A stretch of 47,141 bases of DNA from Singulisphaera sp. (GTDB taxonomy: Bacteria > Planctomycetota > Planctomycetia > Isosphaerales > Isosphaeraceae): assembly GCA_027451445.1 (NCBI GenBank), contig DAIDJG010000389.1:1-47141 (forward strand), read 5' to 3'. Under the pieces are notes generated by a model. That model was not told where the DNA came from. It did no database searches and saw only the letters and a list, made by a program, of their open reading frames with translations. Each line of letters starts with the position of its first letter. Positions within the stretch are counted from its first letter, which is position 1. Shown here piece by piece: positions 1 through 7,215 of this stretch. The position numbers and the translations under genes are program-made.

Positions 1-12
1 CCCGACGCGCTA

Positions 13-2616
13 GTGGTCCACGTGATGCGTACGGTTCCGGCGACGGAATGGCCGGCGCGGGTGGCGGCGATGGATGCCCTGCTGCGCCGGCTCGAAATCG
101 CCCGCAAGGACGAGCTCCGGCTTGACTCGCGGGTGACGGAAGGACGCGTGCTCGGGCTCTACACCACCCGGCGCAAGGGCGAGGGGGCTCGACCTTACCG
201 GACGGTTCTCGCGGGCATCGAACCGATTTCGGGCCGTTGCGACTGCCCCGACTTCACGAAGAACTCACTGGGAATCTGCAAACATCTGATCGTCCTCCTT
301 GAGAACGTCTGCACGAAGCCCCGTTTGCTCCGGCAGGCGATGAAGGAGGAGTTGGCGGGGCCGTCCAGGACGCACGCGTTCGTTCGTTGGGATCCCATCC
401 GGCCGTTGTCTGGTCTTGGCGACTGGCTCGAACGAGTGACGTGGCCTCATCCTCCCGAGGCGAAGGGAGCGAAAGCCGAACGCATAAACCAGGTGAAGAG
501 TTGGTTCCGCTCGAATGGGAACGGGGCCTTGGTCCTGAAACGCACGTACCCCGAGGACGCCGTCAAGCGTCTGGCATTGGTCGAGGATCTGCTCAAGGTC
601 GCCCCCGCCGAGTCGGCAGGAGTTGATTTCGACCCTGCGCTCCAAAGCTTGCTCATGTTGGAGCGTGAGCGATTGTCCGACAAGCTGGAGGGATCGCTGT
701 CGCATCCTGAACGTCGCAGCGCCTTCAAGGGGCTCAAGAAGTCGCTCTATCCTTATCAGCGCGAGGGCGTGGAGCGTTTTCTTGCCGAAGGACGGTTGCT
801 CCTGGCAGACGATATGGGGCTCGGCAAGACGGCCCAGGCCATCGCCTGCACGGACATCCTTTGGCGTACGAAACGCATTGAACGCGGCTTGATCATCACG
901 CCAGCCAGTCTCAAGCCACAGTGGGCTCGGGAGTGGACGTACTTTTCCGATCTCCCGATCCATGTCGTCGACGGCCTCGCCCCCGAACGCCGGGCGTTTT
1001 ACCAGACACACAAAACCGGCTTGCTCATTATCAACTACGAGCAACTGATCCGCGATCTCGAGACGATCCGCCAGTGGAAGCCGGGTCTGGTTGTGCTCGA
1101 CGAGGCCCAGCGCATCAAGAACTGGGCGACGAAGACCGCGCTCTCGGTCAAAGGGTTGACGCCCCAGTACAGGCTCGTCTTGACTGGCACTCCCATGGAG
1201 AACCGCATCGACGAGTTAGCGTCGATCGTCGAGTGGGTCGACGACATGGCGCTCGAACCGAAGTGGCGACTGCACTCGATTCACACCGTCTATGGCGACG
1301 GGCGCCAGGAAGTCAAAGGGGTGCGGAATCTCGACACACTTCGCGCGCGGTTGAAGGGCTGCATGGTGCGCCGGGTGCGCCAGGACGTGCTCGACCAGTT
1401 GCCACCGCGTACGGACACACGGATTCCGGTGGAGTTGACCGAGCCACAGCGTGACGCGCACGATGCGCTCAATCAGCCGATCATCCGGTTGATGCAGATC
1501 GCGAAGAAGCGTCCCTTGACGCAGGTCGAGTTCCTGCGGCTGATGAGTTTCATGGCGACGCAGCGGATCATCTCGAACGGTCTCGCCCAGCTCGATTTCG
1601 AGAACGTCTGGCCGTCGCTGCGCGGGCGGACGCCGGACGACAGTGTGATTCAGGGGCTCTCCACGCCCAAGCTCCTGGAACTGCGCCAGCTTGTCCGCCA
1701 GATTGTTTTGAATCAGAAACGCAAGGTCGTGGTCTTCAGCCAGTGGCGGCGCATGCTGACGTTGGCCCACTGGGCGGTAAGCGACTTGCTCGCCGAGGAA
1801 GGACTGCACGCAGGATTCTTCACGGGTGCCGAGAAGCAGACCCGCCGGACCCAGAACATCGTCGAGTTTCACGACGATCCTCGGTTCCGAATCCTCTTCA
1901 CGAGCGACGCCGGCGGCGTGGGGCTCAACCTTCAGCACGCGTCGAACTGCGTGATCAACCTTGAGCTACCGTGGAACCCAGCCGTGCTCGAACAACGCAT
2001 CGGCCGCGTCTACCGGCTCGGTCAGAAGCAGCCGATTGACGTGTATAACCTCGTATGTGAGGAGGGGATCGAAGCGCGAATTTCGACCCTGGTCGGCTCC
2101 AAGCAGGCTTTCTTCAAGGGCCTGTTCGACGGTGATTCCGACTCAGTCCAGTTCGAGCAGTCGAGCTCTTTCATGTCGAAGCTTGAGAAACTGTACGAGG
2201 TCCCGAGTACGCCCGTCGGGGATCGCGAGCTCGAAACGGCAGAGGCGGAGTTCGCCGATTCGGAGATCGACGACTCGGTGGACGATCCCTTTGAGGAACT
2301 CATCGATGCCGGCGACGAATCGGCCGATCAGCCGCCGATGGTCGCTGAGGCCATTGCGCCAGAGACCACGGCCGTGATGCCGGAGGAACCCGAGCCCGTC
2401 GCCGCACTGGTCGTGGAACCAGCCGCTCCTGTTCAAACCGACGTGCGCCGGCTCTTCTCGCAGCTTCAGATCCGTCGAGAGACGACGGGAAAGGTGATCA
2501 TCGAGGCTCCGCCCGAGGCGGCGTCAACGCTCGCCGCCCTGTTCGAAGGGATGGCCGCATTACTGCAGAGTGCAGCCGCGCCGCCGCCGACAAACGAGTC
2601 GCGACCGGACGCGTAA
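13..2616 (+). CDS. SWIM zinc-finger SNF2-family helicase (5' end may lie outside the window)
   Basis: A Swi2/Snf2 ATPase of the DEAD/H superfamily 2, expected to translocate on duplex DNA. An N-terminal SWIM finger is visible as C76-x-C78-x10-C89-x-H91. The helicase core follows: Walker A GLGKT at 269-273 inside DDMGLGKT, the Walker B variant DEAQ at 363-366, motif III as LTGTPMEN, and the C-terminal motif VI as QRIGRVYRLGQ. After about residue 710 the chain becomes acidic and Pro/Ala-rich with no domain I recognise. SWIM-SNF2 fusions are a known bacterial type whose role is not well fixed. The frame is open to base 1 with no stop, and neither GTG 13 nor ATG 25 has a clear Shine-Dalgarno, so the true start may be upstream. 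It converges on the sugar-acid cluster. Confidence 0.88.
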   Translation: MVHVMRTVPATEWPARVAAMDALLRRLEIARKDELRLDSRVTEGRVLGLYTTRRKGEGARPYRTVLAGIEPISGRCDCPDFTKNSLGICKHLIVLLENVCTKPRLLRQAMKEELAGPSRTHAFVRWDPIRPLSGLGDWLERVTWPHPPEAKGAKAERINQVKSWFRSNGNGALVLKRTYPEDAVKRLALVEDLLKVAPAESAGVDFDPALQSLLMLERERLSDKLEGSLSHPERRSAFKGLKKSLYPYQREGVERFLAEGRLLLADDMGLGKTAQAIACTDILWRTKRIERGLIITPASLKPQWAREWTYFSDLPIHVVDGLAPERRAFYQTHKTGLLIINYEQLIRDLETIRQWKPGLVVLDEAQRIKNWATKTALSVKGLTPQYRLVLTGTPMENRIDELASIVEWVDDMALEPKWRLHSIHTVYGDGRQEVKGVRNLDTLRARLKGCMVRRVRQDVLDQLPPRTDTRIPVELTEPQRDAHDALNQPIIRLMQIAKKRPLTQVEFLRLMSFMATQRIISNGLAQLDFENVWPSLRGRTPDDSVIQGLSTPKLLELRQLVRQIVLNQKRKVVVFSQWRRMLTLAHWAVSDLLAEEGLHAGFFTGAEKQTRRTQNIVEFHDDPRFRILFTSDAGGVGLNLQHASNCVINLELPWNPAVLEQRIGRVYRLGQKQPIDVYNLVCEEGIEARISTLVGSKQAFFKGLFDGDSDSVQFEQSSSFMSKLEKLYEVPSTPVGDRELETAEAEFADSEIDDSVDDPFEELIDAGDESADQPPMVAEAIAPETTAVMPEEPEPVAALVVEPAAPVQTDVRRLFSQLQIRRETTGKVIIEAPPEAASTLAALFEGMAALLQSAAAPPPTNESRPDA

Positions 2617-2669
2617 ATCGAGAGACTTCTCGCCGAACACCACCTCGGGTCGATGGCTTGGGACTGGGG

Positions 2670-2763
2670 GGTGGCCGGGGAAAAGCGAGCCCACAGGGCG
2701 AGCGTGCCCCGGAGGTTCGCGCCTCCGGGGCACGCCCGCTGCGCGGGCTTTTCCCCGGCCACC
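2670..2763. repeat. Large nested palindromic element
   Basis: A two-level inverted repeat between convergent genes. The outer arms 2670-2686 and 2747-2763 (left arm GGTGGCCGGGGAAAAGC) are perfect complements. The inner arms 2704-2715 and 2722-2733 (left arm GTGCCCCGGAGG) are also perfect and enclose a 6-base loop. The form resembles REP/MITE-type intergenic palindromes. It could serve as a bidirectional terminator, but no long U-tract is present. Confidence 0.8.
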
Positions 2764-2814
2764 CGGGCCACTCCTCCGCAACGCCGGGGTGGTGATGAGC
2801 GAGGAAGAGATTTC

Positions 2815-2889
2815 GGCCACGGGTGAAACACGGATCTGAGATTTAAAAAAATCTTCCATCCGTGTTTGATCCGCGTTTCATCCGTGGCC
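2815..2889. repeat. Inverted repeat, 21-bp arms
   Basis: The arms are 2815-2835 and 2869-2889. They read GGCCACGG...AAACACGGAT against ATCCGCG...CCGTGGCC and pair with two mismatches. The centre is A/T-rich (TTTAAAAAAAT). The motif 'atccgtgtttgatccgcgtttcatccgtgg' also contains short internal direct repeats of ATCCG. It may act as a bidirectional terminator for the converging helicase and LarA-like genes, or be a dispersed repeat. Confidence 0.7.
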
Positions 2890-2914
2890 CTAGAGACTCA
2901 CGGTTCCATTTCTC

Positions 2915-4177
2915 TTAGACCGAGGACTCCAGGCGATAGAGCACCTCGCCCGCGCGTTCCACGACTAAAATCCCTTCATCTTCGCGGCCTCGATACTCGT
3001 CGAGATCGACCGTGGCAGGGTCCCGATAGCCAAGATTGATCTTGCGGCAAACGTCGGACGAAAGAGCTGTGGCGAGTGAGAGATTGACGTCCGGCACCTC
3101 AACGCCGTTGTCGTACCGGCCGGTTCCTTTGACGTGGGTCGAGTGAGCGAGCACACCCCAGGGCACATGCTTGAACTTATCGAACTGCTTCGTGAAGTAG
3201 GGGAGGACGTGATACCCCACTTCCTCGATCCAGTGACCGTGGGTCTTCGAGATCTCCGCCAGGTGCGGTCCGTAGATCACCAGGCTACCGCCCGAATCGA
3301 CCACGGGCTCGAGCTTGTACATGCATTTGCCGGCCGTCCACAATTCCGGATACATCTCGGGACAGACCGAAATCACTGTGTGGAACGGTCGGGCCACGCG
3401 CTTGATGTGAACCTGGGCGGAATGCCGCGCGGCTTGCTCGTAAGCGGCCTCCGGGGTCCCGAAGTAAAGGCCGTGGAGGCCCTCCTTGGTGACCACGAGC
3501 GAAAAGCAATGCTTGGGCATGTCGATCATCGCCGCGCAATGGTCGACGACCGCCCGTACCGGCGTGTAGTGCGTGCCGATCACGCGTCGATTGGTAATCA
3601 GCGCGCCAAGCCAGTGGAACATATCAATGATTTCCCGACCGGCGATTCCCGGAAAGAAATACTTGTTGCCCCCGGAGAACCCGACGACCTCATGCGGGAA
3701 CGTCGGACCGACGACGATCGCGTGATCGTAATCGAAAAGTGTGCTGTTGATTTTGACGTCGATCGGGCCGTCGAGGGCGCCCTCGGAAAGTGACCGGAGG
3801 GTTTCCGAGGGGATCGTACCGATCGTGCGGAGCCGTTTCGGGTCGTTCCACGCGTGATTCAGGAATTGCGTCTTCGGCAGGTTCGTCTCACGGAACGCAG
3901 CGTCGATGCCCAGAAACCGGTAGATCCGCTCGATGGGCATCGGCCGGTGGGTGCCGAGAGCGATGAGGACGTCGAGTTTCTCGACACGAGGGCCCACCGC
4001 GTCGTTCAGGACGCGGAGCATCAGTCCGATTGGCGACGTACGCGTGTCATCGGGGACGATCAGAAGAACGCGCCGGCCGTTGATGTCGAGCGTTTGCGCC
4101 GCGTTGTTGACGATTTGGCGCACTTCGTCTTCGGAGAGGAGCCGCTTGTCGGTATCTGCCACGCTTTCAGTCGGCAT
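2915..4177 (-). CDS. LarA-type nickel-pincer racemase/epimerase (DUF2088)
   Basis: A 420-residue protein of the lactate racemase (LarA) superfamily, which racemises or epimerises 2-hydroxy acids through a nickel-pincer nucleotide cofactor. The core residues are present: D43-x-x-R46 in PDDTR, H77 in GTHR, H162 in FPHEVVGFSGG, K172 in GGNKYFFPGIAG and H188. The spacings H162-K172 (10) and K172-H188 (16) equal those I recall for H174, K184 and H200 of LarA, so the enzyme should bind the cofactor. GGNK in place of the usual GGRK is a small deviation. The ATG at 4177 lies 5 bp after the lactonase stop, so it is translated as the last gene of the sugar-acid operon. The LarB/C/E maturation genes are not in the window. 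The substrate is more likely a sugar acid than lactate because of the neighbours (inference). Confidence 0.88.
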   Translation of the reverse strand: MPTESVADTDKRLLSEDEVRQIVNNAAQTLDINGRRVLLIVPDDTRTSPIGLMLRVLNDAVGPRVEKLDVLIALGTHRPMPIERIYRFLGIDAAFRETNLPKTQFLNHAWNDPKRLRTIGTIPSETLRSLSEGALDGPIDVKINSTLFDYDHAIVVGPTFPHEVVGFSGGNKYFFPGIAGREIIDMFHWLGALITNRRVIGTHYTPVRAVVDHCAAMIDMPKHCFSLVVTKEGLHGLYFGTPEAAYEQAARHSAQVHIKRVARPFHTVISVCPEMYPELWTAGKCMYKLEPVVDSGGSLVIYGPHLAEISKTHGHWIEEVGYHVLPYFTKQFDKFKHVPWGVLAHSTHVKGTGRYDNGVEVPDVNLSLATALSSDVCRKINLGYRDPATVDLDEYRGREDEGILVVERAGEVLYRLESSV

Positions 4178-4182
4178 GTGAA

Positions 4183-5046
4183 TTAATCCTGCTCGCGTGA
4201 GTTCGCGTGCAATCGATAGAACTGGGTCGCCACATCGCCAAAAATCAGGGTGCGCTCGCGCTCGCTCAAAGCCCCCAGCAGATCCCGCAGTGCGCCGATC
4301 ACCTGGCCATACGTACCGGCCAGTTCGCAAACGGGCCAGTCGGATCCGAACATCAAACGCTCGGGGCCGAACGCTTCCAGCGCCGTTTGGACGTAGGGCT
4401 TCAACTCGTCGACGCTCCAGTTCCGCCAGTCCGCCTCGGTGATCATTCCCGAAAGCTTGCAATACACATTCGGAAACGCAGCCGCAGCGCGAAAATCGGG
4501 TAGCCAATCGTCAACGCGGTGGTCTTTGATGTGTGGCTTCGCCAGGTGGTCGATGACCATCGGCAGATCGGGGAATCGGGTGGCGAGTTGAGGGACGTGC
4601 CGCAGGTGCTTGACGTAGAAGAGCAGGTCGAAGGGGACCTGGTGTTTTTCCAGCACCTTGAGCCCGCGCAGTACGTCGTCGCGGACGATAAAGTTGTCAT
4701 CGGGCTCGTCCTGCGTGACGTGCCGGATGCCGACGAACTTGGGGTGAGCTTTGAACTCCAGAAGCTGCTCCTCGCACGCCGGACTCGCCAGGTCGACCCA
4801 GCCGACAACCCCGGCGATGAAATCGTGCTGTTCGGCGAGGCCCAGCACCCAGCGGTTTTCGCGGATGTCGTGCTGAGTCTGCACGAAGATCGTTCGATCG
4901 ACGCCGGCGGCACGGATGAGGGGTTCGAGGTGTTCCGGCAGGAAATCGCGGCGGATCGGTGCGTTCGCGGGCGCATCGAGCCAGCCGTAGTTGAACGGCT
5001 GGCTGAGCTGCCAGAAGTGCTGGTGTGCGTCGATGGTCAGGGCCAT
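4183..5046 (-). CDS. Amidohydrolase-2 family sugar lactonase (L-fuconolactonase-like)
   Basis: A 287-residue TIM-barrel metal hydrolase of the amidohydrolase-2 (COG3618) family. It starts MALTIDAHQHFW, so the metal-ligand H-x-H motif is H8/H10. Further barrel motifs are MVIDHLAKPH and the late MFGSDWPV carrying the catalytic Asp. Relatives hydrolyse L-fucono-, L-rhamnono- and L-galactono-lactones to the aldonic acids. Its place between a FucU-type mutarotase and a LarA homologue, in an operon with an aldose dehydrogenase, fits hydrolysis of the lactone that dehydrogenase makes. The length is typical. The ATG at 5046 is 6 bp from the preceding stop. The exact lactone cannot be read from sequence. 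Confidence 0.87.
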   Translation of the reverse strand: MALTIDAHQHFWQLSQPFNYGWLDAPANAPIRRDFLPEHLEPLIRAAGVDRTIFVQTQHDIRENRWVLGLAEQHDFIAGVVGWVDLASPACEEQLLEFKAHPKFVGIRHVTQDEPDDNFIVRDDVLRGLKVLEKHQVPFDLLFYVKHLRHVPQLATRFPDLPMVIDHLAKPHIKDHRVDDWLPDFRAAAAFPNVYCKLSGMITEADWRNWSVDELKPYVQTALEAFGPERLMFGSDWPVCELAGTYGQVIGALRDLLGALSERERTLIFGDVATQFYRLHANSREQD

Positions 5047-5052
5047 GGGGAG

Positions 5053-5499
5053 TCAGTCCATGCGCACGCCGACCGTGAGCAGCACGTTGGCAAAGCGCTG
5101 CTGGTCGGCGGTCTGAATGGTCAGCACGTGATCCGGGGTCGCGACGGCCTCGTAGAAGGCCCACTTTTCGATCGCCTCGAGCTTCAAGGAGATCCCCGCG
5201 TTTTTGATGACGGCGCGGTACTGGTCCCAGACGGGTGGGTCTTCCGTCAACGCGTAGGGGCCTTCCGTCTCATAGCCCATCGTGTTGATCGCCTCGACGG
5301 GGACGGCCGAAAGCAGGGCCTGGAGAACCTGCGTGCACGAGACGACGCCCGGCATCAGGTTCATGCAGACGAGCTCGGCGTTCGGTCCTTTCTTCGAGGA
5401 GGCCGGGTAGTTGCCGTCCGCAACCAAGATCTTGGCGTGATGGCCGGCCCGGCCGATGATTTCGTTGATCTTGGGATGAATGAGCGTGTGCTTGAGCAT
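5053..5499 (-). CDS. fucU: RbsD/FucU family sugar mutarotase
   Basis: A 148-residue cytoplasmic protein of the RbsD/FucU fold, which interconverts alpha and beta anomers of free sugars (L-fucose for FucU, ribose for RbsD). The N-terminal block MLKHTLIHPKINEIIGRAGH followed by ILVADGNYP is the family signature, and the C-terminal TIQTADQQRFANVLLTVGV closes the domain. I chose the ATG at 5499 rather than a longer reading to 5532, because the family begins at this ML-H-P block and AGAGGA lies upstream. It sits 17 bp after the isomerase gene. L-fucose and L-galactose share ring configuration, so either could be its substrate. The FucU subtype is judged by eye and is less certain than the family. 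Confidence 0.85.
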   Translation of the reverse strand: MLKHTLIHPKINEIIGRAGHHAKILVADGNYPASSKKGPNAELVCMNLMPGVVSCTQVLQALLSAVPVEAINTMGYETEGPYALTEDPPVWDQYRAVIKNAGISLKLEAIEKWAFYEAVATPDHVLTIQTADQQRFANVLLTVGVRMD

Positions 5500-5516
5500 G
5501 CGGGGAAACGGTCCTC

Positions 5517-6338
5517 TCACCTGGGGAAACACGCGCGAACCATCGTGATGGTCTGCTGTGCCGCAGCGTCCGAGTCGGGGTACGGGAACGCCTCGGCCGA
5601 AGCGAAGCGGTCGTAGCCGATCGCATGGAGCGCCGCGACGATCGGTCCGTAGTCCATGTGGCCCAACCCGGCAGGCCGGCGGTTGGAGTCAACGAAATGC
5701 AAGTGGCCAATGTAGCCCGCACCCGCCATGATCGCCGCCGGGATCCTGGCCTCTTCGATGTTCATGTGAAAGAGGTCGGCGAGGAGTTTGACGTTGGACG
5801 TAGAGAGCGTTTTGAGGAGCGTCACGCCGTCGGCGACGGTATTGATAAAGTTCGTCTCGTACCGATTGAGCGGTTCATAGAGCAGGGGAGCCCCATACTG
5901 AACCGCATACTCGCCCAGTGCGTTGAGCGCCTCGGAAAGATAAGCAAAGCCTGTTTCACGATCGACGCCGTCGCCCCACCGCCCTTGCATGGAGCCGATG
6001 ATCGCCGGCGCTCCAAACCGCCCCGCCAGATCAATGATCGAACGAACGAAGGCCTGGGCCTTCGAACGCACGTTCGCGTCGGGGTGTGTCAGCGTCAATC
6101 GCTGCACGACCCAGCCGGCTCCGGTGCCGATCGCGCCGAGCTTGAGGCCGTGGACGGTCAGCAGATGTTGCAAGAGCGCGGGATCCACAGCATCGGCCGA
6201 AGGTGGGAAGACCTCGACCGCATCGAACCCAAGCTCAGCCGCCTTGCGGCAACCGGCTTCCAGGTCGTCCCAGAAGACGAACGGGCCGCCGCGTGCTTGC
6301 GGGACCAGGCTGATCGTCACGCACGATTGAATGGGCAT
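5517..6338 (-). CDS. Sugar isomerase/epimerase, AP-endonuclease-2-type TIM barrel
   Basis: A 273-residue xylose-isomerase-like TIM barrel (COG1082 type). Recognisable pieces are AAELGFDAVEVFPP near the N-terminus, YEPLNRYETNFINT with the metal-binding Glu, LLADLFHMNIEE, GHLHFVDSNRRPAGLGHMDYG and ASAEAFPYPDSD. These are the Glu/Asp/His/Glu metal ligands of hydroxypyruvate isomerase and ketose 3-epimerase relatives. The true start is the ATG at 6338, preceded by AGGATT; the frame runs further upstream into the SDR gene but that part is not protein-like. It is the one enzyme in the operon I cannot place with a specific step. A 3-epimerase or a ketose/aldose isomerase feeding the pathway are the obvious options. 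Confidence 0.85.
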   Translation of the reverse strand: MPIQSCVTISLVPQARGGPFVFWDDLEAGCRKAAELGFDAVEVFPPSADAVDPALLQHLLTVHGLKLGAIGTGAGWVVQRLTLTHPDANVRSKAQAFVRSIIDLAGRFGAPAIIGSMQGRWGDGVDRETGFAYLSEALNALGEYAVQYGAPLLYEPLNRYETNFINTVADGVTLLKTLSTSNVKLLADLFHMNIEEARIPAAIMAGAGYIGHLHFVDSNRRPAGLGHMDYGPIVAALHAIGYDRFASAEAFPYPDSDAAAQQTITMVRACFPR

Positions 6339-6400
6339 GAATCCTGTCCAGGATCGAAATATTCGGAATGTCGAGACGCCACCGCGTTGGCTTCTCCGGA

Positions 6401-7183
6401 TCAGAGCCGCATCGCCGTGAAACCGCCGTCGACGTAATACGACGCCCCTGTGATGAAGCTGCCCGCGTTCTTCGACAGCATCAGCAGGGTTGCTCCTACG
6501 AGCTCGTGCGGCTCGCCGAAGCGGTCCATTGGCGTTTGCGCCATGATCTTTTCCACTCGCTTGGCGTCGAGAATCTTGCGGTTCTGCTCGGCGGGGAAGA
6601 ACCCCGGACAAAGCGCGTTGACTCGCACACCCATGGGCGCCAGCTCGCGCGCAACATTCTGCGTGAGGTTGACGACGGCCGCCTTCGACGCGGAGTAGGC
6701 GAAGACGCGCGACAGGGGCAAATGCGACGAAACACTTGCGATGTTCACGATCGCGCCGCCGCCGTGCTCGGCCATGTGCTTGCCGAAGATCTGGCAGCCC
6801 CAGTGCACGGCTTTCAGGTTGCTGTCGATCACGCGATCCCAGTCTTCGTCTTTCACCTCGAAATACGCGCTGGCGCTGTTCACACCGGCGCCATTGATGA
6901 GCATGTCGACGCGCCCCTGGGTTTCGAGCACATGGGCCAGCAACTGCTCGATCGATGCTCGCTGGGTCACGTCGACCGAGGCATAAGCGGCTCGCCCGCC
7001 CGCGGCTTCGATCGCCTGAACCCGAGTCGCCCCTTTCTCCGGGTCTCGTCCCGCGACAATGGCCATTGCCCCCGCGCGCGCCAGGCCTTCGCAAAGCGCA
7101 CCGCCGAGGACTCCCGTCCCGCCGATCACCACGGCCACCTGGCCCGACAGCCCGAACAGTTCTTCCAAGTAACTCTGCGACAT
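6401..7183 (-). CDS. Short-chain dehydrogenase/reductase, D-fructuronate reductase-like
   Basis: A 260-residue classical SDR. The nucleotide-binding motif is GGTGVLGG (21-28), the NNAG equivalent is INGAG (96-100), and the catalytic residues are S150, Y163 and K167 in the YSASK block. The C-terminus ASYYVDGGFTAM is typical of the 250-residue reductases. SDRs with this YLEELF-GL-G N-terminus are often annotated as D-mannonate oxidoreductase. Beside a UxaE-type epimerase, reduction of D-fructuronate to D-mannonate is the natural assignment (inference). I chose ATG 7183, with GAGGTG 8 bp upstream, over the TTG two codons earlier. Confidence 0.88.
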   Translation of the reverse strand: MSQSYLEELFGLSGQVAVVIGGTGVLGGALCEGLARAGAMAIVAGRDPEKGATRVQAIEAAGGRAAYASVDVTQRASIEQLLAHVLETQGRVDMLINGAGVNSASAYFEVKDEDWDRVIDSNLKAVHWGCQIFGKHMAEHGGGAIVNIASVSSHLPLSRVFAYSASKAAVVNLTQNVARELAPMGVRVNALCPGFFPAEQNRKILDAKRVEKIMAQTPMDRFGEPHELVGATLLMLSKNAGSFITGASYYVDGGFTAMRL

Positions 7184-7215
7184 CAGCAATTCACCTCGTA
7201 TTCATCGGTTTCTGC

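Noticed and set aside
2915-4177. Reading the LarA-like gene from 4507 as a 530-residue protein
   Set aside because: The extra 110 residues overlap the lactonase gene and are Arg-rich; the ATG at 4177 gives the normal family length.
5517-7094. Reading the isomerase frame as a 525-residue fusion
   Set aside because: The N-terminal half is a frame shadow of the SDR gene; the family start is ATG 6338.
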